Shown: positions 62,615-64,000 of the stretch, piece by piece | Position numbering within the stretch: position 1 is the first letter of the stretch | How the letters are laid out: each line of letters opens with the position of its first letter | DNA from: Gaiellasilicea sp963850995 | GTDB taxonomy: Bacteria > Actinomycetota > Thermoleophilia > Gaiellales > Gaiellaceae | Assembly: GCA_963850995.1 (NCBI GenBank) | Contig: CAWKNQ010000016.1 | Span: 62,001-126,000, forward strand | DNA length: 64,000 nucleotides | Reading direction: 5' to 3' | Notes under the pieces: generated by a model | Database searches by the model: none | Told to the model about the DNA's origin: nothing | What the model saw: the letters and a program-made list of their open reading frames with translations, nothing else | Translations under genes and position numbers: made by a program

Positions 62615-64000
62615 GCACTGCGGCCGTCACCCTGCGAGGACGCGGAACAGGGGCTGCTAGCCAACCGCCGCCTGCGCTGGGCCGTCGGCGCGGCCGGGAT
62701 CGTCGTCGGGTGCCTCGCGGCACTCGCTCCGTACGTAAGCGTGCGCGACGCACCGATCTCCGACTACGCCGACAAGTCAACCGACGGCGATCGCCGCTCA
62801 CGTCGCCGTCGGCATGTCGTTCATCCTCGTCGGGCTCCTGGCGTGGTCGAGACGCCCGGAAAACCGCGTCGGCGCGCTGATGACGCGCGACGGGCTTCGC
62901 GTACTTCCTCACCGACCTGGGCTGGATCGACACGCCGGCCACGTTCATCTTCGCGGACGAGTGGCGCGGGCTCTTCTACGCGATGCTCTTCTGGCTGCTG
63001 CTGGCGTTCCCGACCGGGCGGCTCGGCTCGCGCCTCGATCGGATCTACATCGTCGCCTTCTTTGTCTGGGTCGGGATCGTGCGGCCGTTTCCGTCGGCGG
63101 CCTACTTCGATCCCACCTTCGAGGGGCCGTTCGACGTGCCCGGGAATCCGCTCCTCGTTCGCGCCGACCCCGACCTGAACACCGCAGTCGACCGCTGGCT
63201 GAGCCTCGTCGATCTCGTCTTCATCGCAGCCATGCTGATATTGCTCGTGCGGCACTGGCGCCGTGCTGGCCGGCACGGTCGCCGCGCGCTCGTGCCCGTC
63301 CTCGCCGTGAGCGGCGTGATGGTAGGGACGCTGCTCGTCGGCTACCGTGCTCGGCTACAAATCGCAGCAGTCGCTGACGTGGGGCGTGCAGCTCATGCTC
63401 GCCGCGCTCCCTCTCGGCTTCCTCGCAGGCTTGCTCCGTAGCAGGCTCGCCCAGGCCGGCGTGGCCGACCTCGTGCTCGAGCTGCGGCAGACACATGCGC
63501 CCGCTCAGGTTCGCGACGCGCTTGCCCGCGCGCTCGACGATCCGACGCTCGAGGTCGGCTACTGGATCGCGGCGACGGAGCGATACGTGGACGCGGCGGG
63601 TGCCGATCGTTGACGCCAGCGAGTCGGACGAGAGGACGGCGACGTTCGTCCGCAGCGAGGGCGACCGGGTGGCGGTGCTCGTCCACGATGCCTCGCTCGC
63701 CGACGAGCCCGAGCTCGTCGAGGCCGTCGCGGCGACGGCCCAGCTCGCGCTCGAGAACCAGCGACTGCAGGCGGAGCTGCGAGCACAGCTCGAGGAGGTT
63801 CGGGCCTCGCGCGCCCGGATCGTGGCTGCCGGCGATGCGGAGCGCCGGCGGCTCGAGCGCGACCTGCACGACGGCGCGCAGCAGCGCCTGCTCGCGCTCG
63901 GGCTCGCCTTGCAGCTCGCGCGGTCCGAGCTCGGCGACCAGGCGTCGGCGACGGACGAGCTGCTCGGTCGAGGCGGAAGCGGAGCTGCAGGAAGCGCTCG
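62611..64000 (+). CDS. sensor histidine kinase (HisKA_3/NreB type), frameshifted, cut by window end
   Basis: The N-terminal membrane region has several helices (AVGAAGIVVGCLAALAPYV, FILVGLLAWSRRPENRVGAL, LFYAMLFWLLLAFPTGRLG, LVFIAAMLILLVRHW, MLAALPLGFLAGLLRSRL). A soluble sensor segment and the dimerisation/phospho-acceptor helix (AERRRLERDLHDGAQQRLLALGL, H-box) follow. The catalytic ATPase is beyond the window. Pieces lie in several frames, with switches near 62650, 62770, 62890, 63345, 63600 and 63975. It is coupled to the receiver by GTGA and presumably phosphorylates it or a downstream LuxR partner. Confidence 0.65.

Noticed and set aside
1..64000. CRISPR arrays, tRNA and rRNA genes, prophage or insertion sequences
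   Set aside because: Scanning by eye found no regularly spaced repeats, no cloverleaf-like sequence, and no transposase or phage structural genes. A covariance-model search (tRNAscan-SE, Infernal) would be decisive.

Overview
The window is a high-GC, gene-dense stretch of bacterial chromosome. It has many GTG starts, frequent start/stop overlaps (GTGA, ATGA, TAGTG), a CGAAC-N4-GTTCG SOS box, a kdpFABCDE operon, an ECF42-type sigma factor and an RNase Sa-like ribonuclease with a barstar. Together these point to Actinomycetota. A deep-branching soil lineage such as Thermoleophilia is my inference, because no rRNA or tRNA is present to test it. I saw no CRISPR array, transposase, integrase or prophage.

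Layout. 0.1-6.7 kb: a SAM methyltransferase, a LuxR/ATPase regulator, two small frameshifted genes (a membrane protein and a YidB/DUF937 protein), a neutral zinc metallopeptidase and two membrane proteins. 6.7-23.3 kb: a sugar region centred on L-rhamnose. It holds rhaI with an aldo/keto reductase, a divergent PfkB kinase, lutABC, a DeoR regulator, rhaM, rhaB, the aldolase/dehydrogenase fusion and an ABC transporter (ATPase, two permeases, lipoprotein). The parts predict import, isomerisation, phosphorylation and cleavage to DHAP and L-lactaldehyde, oxidation to L-lactate, and oxidation by LutABC to pyruvate. 23.3-27.8 kb: a serine hydrolase, a sulfatase and a secreted LVIVD-type propeller protein. 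27.8-33.0 kb: a tightly overlapping six-gene catabolic-looking operon (MetE-core protein, citryl-CoA-lyase-like protein, PaaK-like ligase, VOC protein, GST, ketopantoate-reductase-like protein) whose pathway I cannot name. 33.0-39.7 kb: two hypothetical proteins, a LigB-type DNA ligase, a Tat-exported aminotransferase V and an MMPL transporter. 39.8-47.5 kb: kdpE, D, C, B, A, F plus a 40-residue membrane ORF upstream of kdpF. 47.6-54.8 kb: a YCII protein with its ECF sigma factor, dinB under an SOS box, a hydrolase, a 1-Cys peroxiredoxin, a subtilase, a CHRD-like protein and a Cys-motif protein. 54.9-59.3 kb: a secreted amidase, the RNase/barstar pair and a selenium-binding protein with a 44-residue membrane ORF. 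59.3-64.0 kb: secreted proteins, a beta-helix protein and a receiver/histidine kinase pair cut by the window end.

Many genes carry apparent single-base frameshifts although both halves are well conserved. They are densest near 1.5-4.8 kb and 60-64 kb, while long genes such as the MMPL transporter, kdpD, kdpB and kdpA are intact. I read most of them as consensus sequence errors rather than decay, so the split genes are given as single CDS features spanning their pieces. No stretch longer than 300 bases is without a gene. The largest gaps (9635-9825, 10103-10375, 47465-47651, 62045-62253) hold only the sites listed or nothing I recognise.
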